DNA of 9,026 nucleotides, from the NCBI GenBank assembly GCA_015234495.1, contig JADGMZ010000001.1, forward strand, positions 1 through 9,026. Direction: 5' to 3'. How positions within the stretch are numbered: the stretch's first letter is position 1; each line of letters starts with the position of its first letter. This DNA is from Brevundimonas sp. Its GTDB lineage: Bacteria; Pseudomonadota; Alphaproteobacteria; Caulobacterales; Caulobacteraceae. Both the position numbers and the translations under genes were made by a program. The notes beneath the pieces were generated by a model. It saw only the letters and a program-made list of their open reading frames with translations. It had not been told where the DNA came from and made no database searches. This document shows positions 1 to 5,460 of this stretch, in pieces.

Positions 1-97
1 GGCCTGGGCGGCCGCGACCGGATTGTCGGGCCCGTCCTCGAAGGCCCAAGCCACCTATGTGCTCAGCGGCCGCGACCGCGCGGAGGCGGCGAAGTGA
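1..97 (+). CDS. C-terminal fragment of a probable PaaI-type hotdog thioesterase (5' end outside the window)
   Basis: An open frame enters from the left edge (codons in phase with position 2) and ends at TGA 95-97. Its last residues include AQATYVLSGRDRAEAAK. The segment from AW to the terminal A-(T/H)-(Y/F)-(V/L)-(L/V)-x-G resembles the last strand of the next protein (AWQEDET...LTAHFLVAG), so I infer a tandem paralogue of that thioesterase. The stop overlaps the next start in a GTGA arrangement, which suggests translational coupling. Only about 31 residues are visible, so the family call rests on this short similarity and on context. Confidence 0.6.
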   Translation, partial: AWAAATGLSGPSSKAQATYVLSGRDRAEAAK

Positions 98-492
98 GCG
101 CCCTACTGGACCGCCTGCCCTACGCCGGCTTTCTCGGGCTCGTCTCGGCCGAAGACGGCGAGATGCTGACCGTGACCATGCCGTTCGCCGACCGGTTGAT
201 CGGCAATCCCATGCTGCCGGCCCTGCACGGCGGCGCCACGGCCGCCCTGCTGGAGCTGACCGCGGTCGCCCAGGTGGCCCTGTCCTATCCGCGGCTGCGC
301 CTGCCGCGGCCGATCAATGTGACGGTGGCCTACCTGCGCTCGGGGCGTCCTGTGGACGTCCACGCCCGGGCTCGCATCAGCAAGGCAGGCCGCAGGGTGG
401 CCCATGTCCTGGCCGAGGCCTGGCAGGAGGACGAGACCCAGCCCATCGCCTCGCTCACCGCGCACTTCCTGGTTGCCGGTTACGACCTCTAG
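94..492 (+). CDS. PaaI family (hotdog-fold) thioesterase, 132 aa
   Basis: This is probably an acyl-CoA thioesterase that hydrolyses acyl- or aryl-CoA in the cytoplasm; the substrate cannot be read from sequence. The length of 132 aa is typical of a single hotdog domain. The segment around residues 48-57 (LHGGATAALL) fits the conserved H-G-G-x-x-x-x-L helix start that carries the active-site region in PaaI/YbgC-like enzymes. The strand-rich second half ends in LTAHFLVAGYDL. The GTG start is chosen because GGAGG lies at 82-86, 7 nt upstream, and because it overlaps the stop of the upstream paralogue by 4 bp. The two genes are probably co-transcribed, and the encoded proteins may be partners or redundant enzymes. 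No catalytic residue is obviously missing. Confidence 0.88.
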   Translation: MSALLDRLPYAGFLGLVSAEDGEMLTVTMPFADRLIGNPMLPALHGGATAALLELTAVAQVALSYPRLRLPRPINVTVAYLRSGRPVDVHARARISKAGRRVAHVLAEAWQEDETQPIASLTAHFLVAGYDL

Positions 493-518
493 TTGTAGTT
501 CATTGTAACCGCCGATTG

Positions 519-548
519 CCTCCGGTATCCCGATCGGGTCACCGGAGG
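519..548 (+). promoter_or_regulatory. 30-bp dyad that covers the ribosome binding site of the 556 gene
   Basis: CCTCCGGT (519-526) pairs perfectly with ACCGGAGG (541-548). Inside it CCCGATCGGG (529-538) is itself a perfect palindrome. In all 13 of 15 positions pair around the centre at 533/534. The right arm contains the GGAGG Shine-Dalgarno (544-548), 7 nt before the ATG at 556, so in RNA the CCTCC arm would hold the ribosome binding site closed. It could equally be a DNA operator for a dimeric regulator. There is no T-run after it, so it is not a classical terminator. Confidence 0.6.
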
Positions 549-555
549 ATGATCC

Positions 556-945
556 ATGTCCAGACAGACCATCGGCGAAGCCCTCGCCGCCCGTCTTTTC
601 GCCGCAGAAGCCGCCGTCGACCAGGCCCTGTCCGAGGCCGCGATGCTGGCCGCCGCCCTGCCGACCGCTCGCGCCGATGCGTGGCTGTCCGCCGTGACCG
701 GCCAGAAGGCCTTCAGCGGCGCGGCCGCCGCGGTCGGCGCCCTGGCCGAGGCCCGCGGCCACCTGGTCCAGACCCACAACACCCTCGCCGCCCTGGCCCG
801 CAAACTGGGCCTCGACGCCCTGGCAGTCGGGCCCGTCGACAAGCCGGGCGACACGCCGCCGGTCGGCGGCGGGGTGTGTCCGGTAGGCGACATTCCTCAC
901 GGCATGGTGAACAAAACCCTACCAAGTATTGGCGACCCGTGTTAA
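556..945 (+). CDS. Small alanine-rich helical protein, 129 aa, unknown function (first of a paralogue pair)
   Basis: I do not recognise a named family. The start has GGAGGA at 544-549, 6 nt before the ATG. Residues 8-86 align without gaps to the same-numbered residues of the next protein (979-1320), with about 27 of 79 identical. Shared positions include E18, V21-D22, G49, R67, H74 and L84-G85. The region is rich in Ala, Leu and Glu and is predicted helical, with no signal peptide or membrane segment, so it is probably cytoplasmic. The last ~35 residues (from about residue 95) have no counterpart in the paralogue and are Gly/Pro-rich. That tail is encoded over a strong hairpin (850-880) and the AT-richer leader of the next gene, so the tail may be a recent read-through extension. 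The gene probably heads the run of small genes to 2312. Confidence 0.7.
   Translation: MSRQTIGEALAARLFAAEAAVDQALSEAAMLAAALPTARADAWLSAVTGQKAFSGAAAAVGALAEARGHLVQTHNTLAALARKLGLDALAVGPVDKPGDTPPVGGGVCPVGDIPHGMVNKTLPSIGDPC
850..880 (+). other. GC-rich hairpin inside the 3' end of the 556 gene
   Basis: GACACGCC (850-857) pairs with GGTGTGTC (873-880), with one G-U. Further GCC/GGC pairing is possible between the arms. It lies just after the point where similarity to the downstream paralogue ends and before the AT-richer leader of that paralogue. No T-run follows, so intrinsic termination is not supported. It could act as an mRNA 3' stabiliser or mark an old gene end. Confidence 0.35.
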
Positions 946-956
946 GGCCTCGTTTA
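942..956 (+). promoter_or_regulatory. Candidate CtrA-like site upstream of the 979 gene
   Basis: TTAAGGCCTCGTTTAC fits the Caulobacter CtrA consensus TTAA-N7-TTAA with one mismatch (TTTA in the second half) and the exact 7-nt spacer. It overlaps the stop of the upstream gene and ends 22 nt before the ATG at 979. It sits in a locally AT-richer stretch (about 903-960) that could hold a separate promoter for the 979 gene, although I see no convincing -35/-10 pair. One-mismatch matches occur by chance, so this stays tentative. Confidence 0.3.
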
Positions 957-978
957 CCTGTTCCGCTTGGAGGCACTT

Positions 979-1320
979 ATGGACAAGGCTCAAGTTATCG
1001 CCAGCGTCGCTGGCGACCTGACTGCAACGGAGCAATCCGTTGACGAGGCTATCGCTCGCGCCACGGCCTTGGTGCAGTCGATGATTGGTTCGCGCTCCGC
1101 GCTGAATCTCTCGCCGGTCGTCGGCGCCGAGTCGCAGGCAAAGGCTCTGGAGGCCATCGCGGCCCTGGGTGCGGCTCGTCAGGCCGTAGTGGCCTGCCAC
1201 CAGGAGCTGGCCAAGGATCATCGCCGGCTGGGTTACGGCGTCTACGCGGAAATCGCCGACAAGTATCCGGAAGGCGAGCGCCCGAAGGTGGTCGGAGAAC
1301 ACCGGCTCCGCGCCGTTTAA
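979..1320 (+). CDS. Small helical protein, 113 aa, unknown function (second of a paralogue pair)
   Basis: This is a paralogue of the 556 protein: residues 8-86 align without gaps at about 34% identity. The C-terminus differs, ending in a charged stretch (DKYPEGERPK...). It is predicted helical, with no signal peptide or membrane segment, and I recognise no domain. The ATG at 979 is chosen over the in-frame TTG at 967 because GGAGG (969-973) lies 5 nt before it. AAGGCCTC (944-951) can pair with GAGGC-A-CTT (970-978), partly covering that site; this is a weaker version of the hairpin before the 556 gene. GC over 961-1320 is about 65% by hand count, below the flanking genes. That fits a different history or faster divergence. 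Confidence 0.7.
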   Translation: MDKAQVIASVAGDLTATEQSVDEAIARATALVQSMIGSRSALNLSPVVGAESQAKALEAIAALGAARQAVVACHQELAKDHRRLGYGVYAEIADKYPEGERPKVVGEHRLRAV

Positions 1321-1373
1321 TTCTATGTAATGTCAGGCCCCGGTCATTTCCGCGGGCTTCGAATTCAGGCACT

Positions 1374-1404
1374 ATCGCCCTCATGCGTGACGCATGGGGG
1401 CGAT
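1374..1404 (+). promoter_or_regulatory. 31-bp near-perfect dyad covering the ribosome binding site of the 1408 gene
   Basis: The left arm ATCGCCCTCATGCG (1374-1387) pairs with the right arm CGCATGGGGGCGAT (1391-1404) at every position, with a single T-G wobble, leaving only TGA in the loop. As DNA the inner CATGCGT-G-ACGCATG (1382-1396) is a perfect 15-bp palindrome. The right arm contains the GGGGG (1396-1400) that is the only plausible Shine-Dalgarno for the GTG at 1408. The structure could shut off translation, serve as an operator, or attenuate transcription. The following TCTGTGTTTG is only weakly T-rich. A GATTC (GANTC, CcrM-type methylation) site overlaps its end at 1402-1406. Confidence 0.7.
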
Positions 1405-1407
1405 TCT

Positions 1408-1848
1408 GTGTTTGAGACCATCTACTCCCAGATCGTTCTCGCCGTCGCGATTGTCGTGGTTACCTTCGCGTTTCTTAAAGGTGATGAGACCGAACGGGTC
1501 GGGGCCGCTGCCTACGCCCTGGTCGTTCTGGCCACCGCCATGATCAAGGACGGGACCAGTCTGGGAGTGCCACGGTGGGGCGTGATGGGGATCGAGATTG
1601 TTCTCCTGGCAGTATTCATTGGCCTCGCCTGGCATAGCCGAAGGACCTGGCCGGTCTGGGCAGCCAGTTTCCAGGCCATTATTGTCACCGGCCACGTTCT
1701 GATAGTTGCAAATCTTCGGCCGCCTTCCAACGCCTTCGCGACCGTCATTAACATGTCGAACTACGGTCTCCTCATCGCCCTCGCGGTCGGGACCTTCTGG
1801 GCATGGCAGGAGCGGCGGGCGGCGAACATGGGGGCCCGCAAGGGCTGA
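1408..1848 (+). CDS. Small multi-pass membrane protein, 146 aa, unknown function (first of a paralogue pair)
   Basis: Hydrophobic stretches at about residues 9-24, 31-46, 57-75, 83-102 and 113-133 suggest four or five inner-membrane helices, with Arg-rich junctions (HSRR near 76-79, QERR near 134-137). I recognise no family. It aligns without gaps to the next protein over 138 residues with about 72 identities (52%). The most conserved parts are the start (VF-x-T-x-YSQI), VVTFAFLKGDE (17-27), AW-x-SRR-x-WPVWAA (74-86) and RPP...AF..VIN (104-115). The GTG at 1408 is preferred over the ATG at 1330 because the paralogue starts at the matching GTG; the upstream extension also crosses the dyad. Three lines counted within 1441-1680 average about 59% GC, far below the paralogue. 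Confidence 0.78.
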   Translation: MFETIYSQIVLAVAIVVVTFAFLKGDETERVGAAAYALVVLATAMIKDGTSLGVPRWGVMGIEIVLLAVFIGLAWHSRRTWPVWAASFQAIIVTGHVLIVANLRPPSNAFATVINMSNYGLLIALAVGTFWAWQERRAANMGARKG

Positions 1849-1883
1849 CGCCGTCCCCTGGACGACCTCACGGAGGACATCCC

Positions 1884-2312
1884 GTGTTCGACACCCTCTA
1901 CTCCCAGATCCCGGTGGCCATCGGCGTGTTGGTCGTGACCTTCGCCTTCCTCAAGGGCGACGAGCCGGAGCGGGTCGGGGCCGGCGCCCTCGCCATCGGC
2001 GCGATGGCCACCCTGCTGCTCCAGGAGGACGCCCGGCTCTACGGCCTGCAGTGGCGGCTGATGATCGTCGAATCCATCATGCTCGCGGCCTACGTCGCCC
2101 TGGCGTGGAAAAGCCGCCGGTCGTGGCCGGTCTGGGCGGCCGCGCTGCAGTCCGTGGTGGTCATGTGCCACCTGCTCACCACCGCCGACCCCCGCCCGCC
2201 GCTCGTCGCCTTCTACGCCGTCATCAACCTGGCCAGCTACGGCATCCTGCTGGCGCTCGCGATCGGGGTTGTCCAGGCCTGGCGCGAGCGCCGGGCGCTC
2301 GGCCTGGAATAG
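1884..2312 (+). CDS. Small multi-pass membrane protein, 142 aa, unknown function (second of a paralogue pair)
   Basis: This is a close paralogue of the preceding protein (about 52% identity, no gaps to residue 138), with the same predicted four or five membrane helices and no recognisable domain. The strictly shared blocks between helices (FAFLKGDE, SRR-x-WPVWAA, RPP) are probably functional surfaces, not generic membrane sequence. The GTG start has CGGAGG at 1871-1876, 7 nt upstream, and matches the paralogue's start; the in-frame ATG at 1803 lies inside the upstream gene and is rejected. The gap to the upstream stop is 35 nt, so the two are probably one transcript. Two lines counted within 1921-2040 average about 73% GC, so codon use is typical of the GC-rich neighbours, unlike its partner. 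Upstream pairing over the ribosome binding site is only 4 bp (CCTC/GAGG). Confidence 0.8.
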   Translation: MFDTLYSQIPVAIGVLVVTFAFLKGDEPERVGAGALAIGAMATLLLQEDARLYGLQWRLMIVESIMLAAYVALAWKSRRSWPVWAAALQSVVVMCHLLTTADPRPPLVAFYAVINLASYGILLALAIGVVQAWRERRALGLE

Positions 2313-2330
2313 CCGCTGGGGTTTTTATTC

Positions 2331-2352
2331 CTATCCGGACGGTCTAGGATAG
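2331..2352 (+). promoter_or_regulatory. Inverted repeat upstream of the S24-type regulator, candidate operator
   Basis: CTATCC (2331-2336) and GGATAG (2347-2352) form a perfect 6-bp inverted repeat with a 10-nt spacer, 39 nt before the regulator's ATG. This is the half-site geometry expected of a dimeric HTH repressor. TAGGAT (2345-2350) resembles a -10 element and overlaps the right half, with a T-rich stretch (2322-2329) upstream. Autoregulation by the 2392 product is an inference. GAATC at 2354-2358 is a GANTC (CcrM) site. Confidence 0.35.
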
Positions 2353-2391
2353 CGAATCGGCAGTCGCCGCCGATCTGGAAACCTTGGCGCC

Positions 2392-3027
2392 ATGTCCCTG
2401 ACCCATGCCCGACTGTGGAAGGCGATCGACGGGCTGGCCCGGCGCGAGGGGATCAGCGTCTCGGCCCTGGCGCGGCGCGCCGGCCTGGACGCCACCAGCT
2501 TCAATCCGTCCAAACGCTTCGGACCGGGTGAACCGCCGCGGCCCCGCTGGCCCTCGACCGAGAGCCTGACCCGGATCCTGCAGGCCACCGGCCTGTCGCT
2601 GGGCGACTTCGCCGATCTGGCGCTGGATTCGCCCCGGCGGCCAGCGACGGTGCCCATGCTCGGCCTCGCCCAGGCCGGCCAGGACGGCTTCTTCGACGAC
2701 GCCGGTCTGCCGGTCGGCGACGGCTGGGAGCAGACCGAACTGCCGCGCCCGAGGGAGACCCTGCTCAGCCTGCGCGTCACCGGCGATTCCATGGCCCCGG
2801 TCTATCGCGAGGGCGACCGCATCATCGTCGACCGCGAGGCGTCCGACGTGCGCAAGGGCGACCGCGTGGTGGTGCGCACCACCGGCGGCGAAACCCTGGC
2901 CAAGGAGGTGGCGGCCCTGACGGCGAAAGCCGTGACCCTGGCCTCGATCAATCCGGCCTACGAGCCCCGCACCGTGGCCCGCAAGGACATCGTCTGGATG
3001 GGCCGCATCCTCTGGGTCAGCCAGTAG
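2392..3027 (+). CDS. HTH transcriptional regulator with S24 (LexA/CI-like) peptidase domain, 211 aa
   Basis: This is a DNA-binding repressor of the LexA/CI type that may inactivate itself by autocleavage. The N-terminal helical domain (about residues 7-75) contains a helix-turn-helix around ISVSALARRAGLDATSF (21-37). The C-terminal half is an S24 domain. S133 in VTGDSMAP fits the catalytic serine and K171 in ETLAKEV the catalytic lysine. A95-G96 in GLAQAG is a plausible Ala-Gly cleavage site; the spacings (about 38 and 38 residues) resemble those of LexA. DRIIVDR (142-148) and GDRVVVRT (156-163) are typical core strands. No strong Shine-Dalgarno precedes the ATG, so the transcript may have a short leader. 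It follows the small-gene cluster by 79 nt and is a candidate regulator of it or of itself. I see no alphaproteobacterial LexA box (GTTC-N7-GTTC). Confidence 0.87.
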   Translation: MSLTHARLWKAIDGLARREGISVSALARRAGLDATSFNPSKRFGPGEPPRPRWPSTESLTRILQATGLSLGDFADLALDSPRRPATVPMLGLAQAGQDGFFDDAGLPVGDGWEQTELPRPRETLLSLRVTGDSMAPVYREGDRIIVDREASDVRKGDRVVVRTTGGETLAKEVAALTAKAVTLASINPAYEPRTVARKDIVWMGRILWVSQ

Positions 3028-3090
3028 GCGCACCTGCCCTGCTCGGCGCTCAAGCAGCGAGCGGCCGCGCCGCGAACGTTAGCGCCCCAA

Positions 3091-3120
3091 AAGGGAAAGG
3101 CCGCCCCTTGCGGAGCGGCC
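3091..3120 (-). terminator. Intrinsic terminator of the SH3b gene
   Basis: Read on the minus strand, GGCCGC (3120-3115) pairs with GCGGCC (3104-3099) across a 10-nt loop, followed by TTTCCCTTTT. It starts 27 nt after the stop of the minus-strand 3147-3620 gene, the expected place for a rho-independent terminator. On the plus strand the stem is followed by TCGTCGTTCG, without a T-run, so it is a weaker terminator for the convergent regulator. Confidence 0.7.
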
Positions 3121-3146
3121 TCGTCGTTCGGGGAGGAACGTCGTCT

Positions 3147-3620
3147 CTAGTTGGTGGTCACATAGTGGGCGTTGACCCAGCCGCCGCCGGCGATCTGCAC
3201 CCACTCGCCCTGCGAGCCGATGGCCGAGAAGGGCTGGCCGGCCGACAGGCTGCCGATCTGGCGGTAGTTGGTGCCCGGGCCCGAGCGGATGCGCAGGTTG
3301 GACGTGGCGCGGTAGTCGCCGCCGCGGGCGTCCTGACGGGCCCGCTGCTGGTTGCAGCCGATGTAGGAGCCGGCCGCAGCGCCGGCGGCGGCGCCGGCCA
3401 CGGCGCCCAGGGTGCGCTCATTGTCCGAAATCTGGCTGCCGGCGACGCCGCCGACGAGGGCGCCGATGATGGCGCCCGTGCGCTGGCGGCCGCCCGGGGC
3501 GTCGCAGTTGGTGATGCCGTTGGCCTGCTGGGCTGCGGCGGCGGTCGGCAGCGCCATCGGGGCCAGACCGCCCAGCAGGGCGGCGGCGGCGACGGCGGCG
3601 GTGATCTTGTGGCTCGACAT
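3147..3620 (-). CDS. Exported glycine-zipper and SH3b domain protein, 157 aa
   Basis: This is probably a periplasmic or envelope protein that binds or senses cell wall. Residues 1-30 form a signal peptide (basic start, hydrophobic Ala/Leu core, AAA-QQ cleavage region). Residues 49-88 form a glycine zipper of two hydrophobic small-residue segments (GAIIGALVGGVAG and GAVAGAAAGAAAG) that may associate with membrane. Residues 105-157 form a bacterial SH3 domain (LRIRSGPGTNYRQIGSL, GEWVQI, GWVNAHYV). C39 and C89 flank the zipper and could form a disulphide. The start has AGGAGA about 6 nt upstream. The gene is probably monocistronic, with its own terminator at 3091-3120. The molecular role is not established. 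Confidence 0.87.
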   Translation of the reverse strand: MSSHKITAAVAAAALLGGLAPMALPTAAAAQQANGITNCDAPGGRQRTGAIIGALVGGVAGSQISDNERTLGAVAGAAAGAAAGSYIGCNQQRARQDARGGDYRATSNLRIRSGPGTNYRQIGSLSAGQPFSAIGSQGEWVQIAGGGWVNAHYVTTN

Positions 3621-3697
3621 GGCTCATCTCCTGTCATCGAGTTGGTCGATGGCAGGGACAATGCGCGGCCGGACATGAAGGCTCCCGGAGGGGCCTC

Positions 3698-3703
3698 GTT
3701 ATA
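3698..3703 (-). promoter_or_regulatory. Possible -10 element for the SH3b gene
   Basis: On the minus strand TATAAC lies about 78 nt upstream of the ATG, in the most AT-rich part of the 3621-3744 gap between lysyl-tRNA synthetase and the SH3b gene. The hexamer 17 nt further upstream (TGCGGT) is a poor -35, so the call is weak. A 7-bp stem (3679-3685 with 3690-3696) falls in the predicted leader. It lacks a T-run and is not a convincing terminator for the synthetase gene. Confidence 0.25.
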
Positions 3704-3744
3704 TTCGGTTCAGCTAGATTACCGCACGAACGCCGGTCGTCGGC

Positions 3745-5418
3745 TCAGGCCTTCGCCAGACGCCCTTCGGCGCCGTCCTCGATCAGCTGGATGGTCTGCG
3801 GCAGGCCGTAGATGGCCGCGAACGAGCCGAAGCGTGGGCCCTGGGAGGCCCCCAGCAGCACTTCGTACAGGGCCGCGAACCATGCCCGCAGCGGTTCGAA
3901 GGCGTGTTCCTTGCCGACCGCATAGACCTCGTTCTGGATGGTCTCCCCGTCGGTCGTGTCGGCCGGCAGGGCCTTCAGACGCGCGGCCAGATCGAGCAGC
4001 GCCGCCCTCTCCTTCTCGTTTGGCTGGCGGTAGGCCTTGGCCGGTTTGACGAAGTCCTCGTAATAGTTGAGCGCCCGGTCCATCAGTTGGTCCAGCAGCG
4101 GCTCGTTCTGCGGCGTCGCCTCGGGCAGGTATTTGGCGAAATAGGCCCACAGCTGGTCCTTCGAGGAGGCGTTGGCCACGCCGACCAGATTGAGCAGCAG
4201 GGCGAAGGACACCGGCGAGGTGTGCGTCGGCGGCGCCCCGGCGTGGATCGACCAGACGGCGTTGTCGATCCGCTTGGCCGGCTCCTGCGTCTTGTAGGCC
4301 TCGATGAAGGCGAGGTAGTCGTCGATGGCCCGAGGAATGACGTTGAAGTGCAAGGACTTGGCCGACCTGGGCGACTGGAACATGTACCAGCTCAGGCTCT
4401 CGGGCGTGCCGTAGCGCAGCCACTCCTCCATGGTCAGGCCGTTGCCCTTGGACTTGGAGATCTTCTTGCCCTCGACGTCGAGGAACAGCTCGTAGTTGAA
4501 GCCCTCCGGCGCCACGCCGCCCAGGGCGCGACAGATCTTGCCGCTCTCGCGCACGCTCTCGATCAGGTCCTTGCCCGACATCTCGTAGTCGACGTCCAGC
4601 GCGGTCCAGCGCATGGCCCAGTCGGGCTTCCATTGCAGCTTCACCTGGCCGCCGGTGACGGGGACCTCGGTGCGCCCCCCGGCCGGATCGTCGAACACGA
4701 TCGTGCCCTTGGCCACGTTGCGCTCGAGCGTCGGGACCTGCAGCACGTGACCGGTCACCGGGCTGATCGGCAGGAAGGGCGAATAGGTCGCACGGCGCTC
4801 CTCGCCCAGGGTCGGCAGCATGATCGCCTGCACCGCGTCGAAGCGCTCGAGCAGGGTCAGCAGGGTCTCGTCGAAACGGCCCGACCTGTATTGCTCGGTC
4901 GAGGACAGGAACTCGTACTCGAAGCCGAAGCCGTCGAGGAAGGCGCGCAGACGGGCGTTGTTGTGGGCCCCGAAGCTGTCGTGCGTCCCGAACGGGTCGC
5001 GCACCACGGTCAGCGGCTTGTGCAGGTCCTCGTGCAGGACCTCGGCGTTGGGAATGCCCTCGGGCACCTTCCTCAGGCCGTCCATGTCGTCGCTGAACGC
5101 CACCAGCCGGGTCGGCCAGTGATCGCCGGTCAGGGCGCTGAAGGCGTTGCGCACCATGGTCGTGCGCGCCACCTCGCCGAAGGTGCCCATGTGCGGCAGC
5201 CCCGAGGGGCCGTAGCCGGTCTCGAAGACGACGGGCCGTTGCAGCGCCTCGAAGGCCGCCAGCGCCTCGTCCGCCTTGCCGGCGTCGATCAGCACCTTCG
5301 CCGCATTGCGCTCGGCGTCGGACAGCCGCTTCTTCAGCACATGGGCGAGAAGATTGCGGGCCTGTTCAAACGGCCACGACCGGGCCTCGCGGGCGAGCAT
5401 TTCGAGGTTCTGCAGCAT
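3745..5418 (-). CDS. lysS: Class I lysyl-tRNA synthetase, 557 aa
   Basis: The enzyme charges tRNA-Lys with lysine in the cytoplasm using ATP. It is the class I, archaeal-type form (also called LysK), which most alphaproteobacteria carry in place of the class II enzyme. The HIGH-like signature is PSGLPHMGT (71-79) and the KMSKS-like loop is KKISKSKGN (318-326), with the Rossmann-fold catalytic domain between them. Length and motif spacing look complete. The helical C-terminal part (about 370-557) would hold the anticodon-recognising region. The ATG at 5418 has no strong Shine-Dalgarno; M7 (codon ending at 5400) is a possible alternative start. It lies 42 nt downstream of the DUF4126-like gene on the same strand, so co-transcription is likely. 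No clear terminator follows it. Confidence 0.95.
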   Translation of the reverse strand: MLQNLEMLAREARSWPFEQARNLLAHVLKKRLSDAERNAAKVLIDAGKADEALAAFEALQRPVVFETGYGPSGLPHMGTFGEVARTTMVRNAFSALTGDHWPTRLVAFSDDMDGLRKVPEGIPNAEVLHEDLHKPLTVVRDPFGTHDSFGAHNNARLRAFLDGFGFEYEFLSSTEQYRSGRFDETLLTLLERFDAVQAIMLPTLGEERRATYSPFLPISPVTGHVLQVPTLERNVAKGTIVFDDPAGGRTEVPVTGGQVKLQWKPDWAMRWTALDVDYEMSGKDLIESVRESGKICRALGGVAPEGFNYELFLDVEGKKISKSKGNGLTMEEWLRYGTPESLSWYMFQSPRSAKSLHFNVIPRAIDDYLAFIEAYKTQEPAKRIDNAVWSIHAGAPPTHTSPVSFALLLNLVGVANASSKDQLWAYFAKYLPEATPQNEPLLDQLMDRALNYYEDFVKPAKAYRQPNEKERAALLDLAARLKALPADTTDGETIQNEVYAVGKEHAFEPLRAWFAALYEVLLGASQGPRFGSFAAIYGLPQTIQLIEDGAEGRLAKA

Positions 5419-5460
5419 GGGCGCGGTTTGCAGCTTCCGCGCCGCCCGGTCAACGCGGGA

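Noticed and set aside
103..900. A 265-codon minus-strand frame opposite the thioesterase and the first helical gene
   Set aside because: It is Gly/Gln/Arg-rich without domain motifs, while the plus-strand frames have a family match or a paralogue plus good ribosome binding sites.
1330..1407. A longer start (ATG 1330) for the first membrane protein
   Set aside because: The paralogue begins at the equivalent GTG-TT(C/T) codons. The extra 26 residues are encoded across the dyad and have no counterpart.
1803..1883. A longer start (ATG 1803) for the second membrane protein
   Set aside because: It lies inside the upstream gene. GTG 1884 has CGGAGG at a good distance and matches the paralogue's start.
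2285..2326. A terminator after the second membrane-protein gene (CGAGCG/CGCTCG stem, later TTTTT)
   Set aside because: The T-run is about 20 nt downstream of the stem and the alternative stem next to it is only 4-5 bp, so neither fits an intrinsic terminator.
3679..3696. A 7-bp hairpin as the terminator of lysyl-tRNA synthetase
   Set aside because: On the minus strand one pair becomes a mismatch and no T-run follows.
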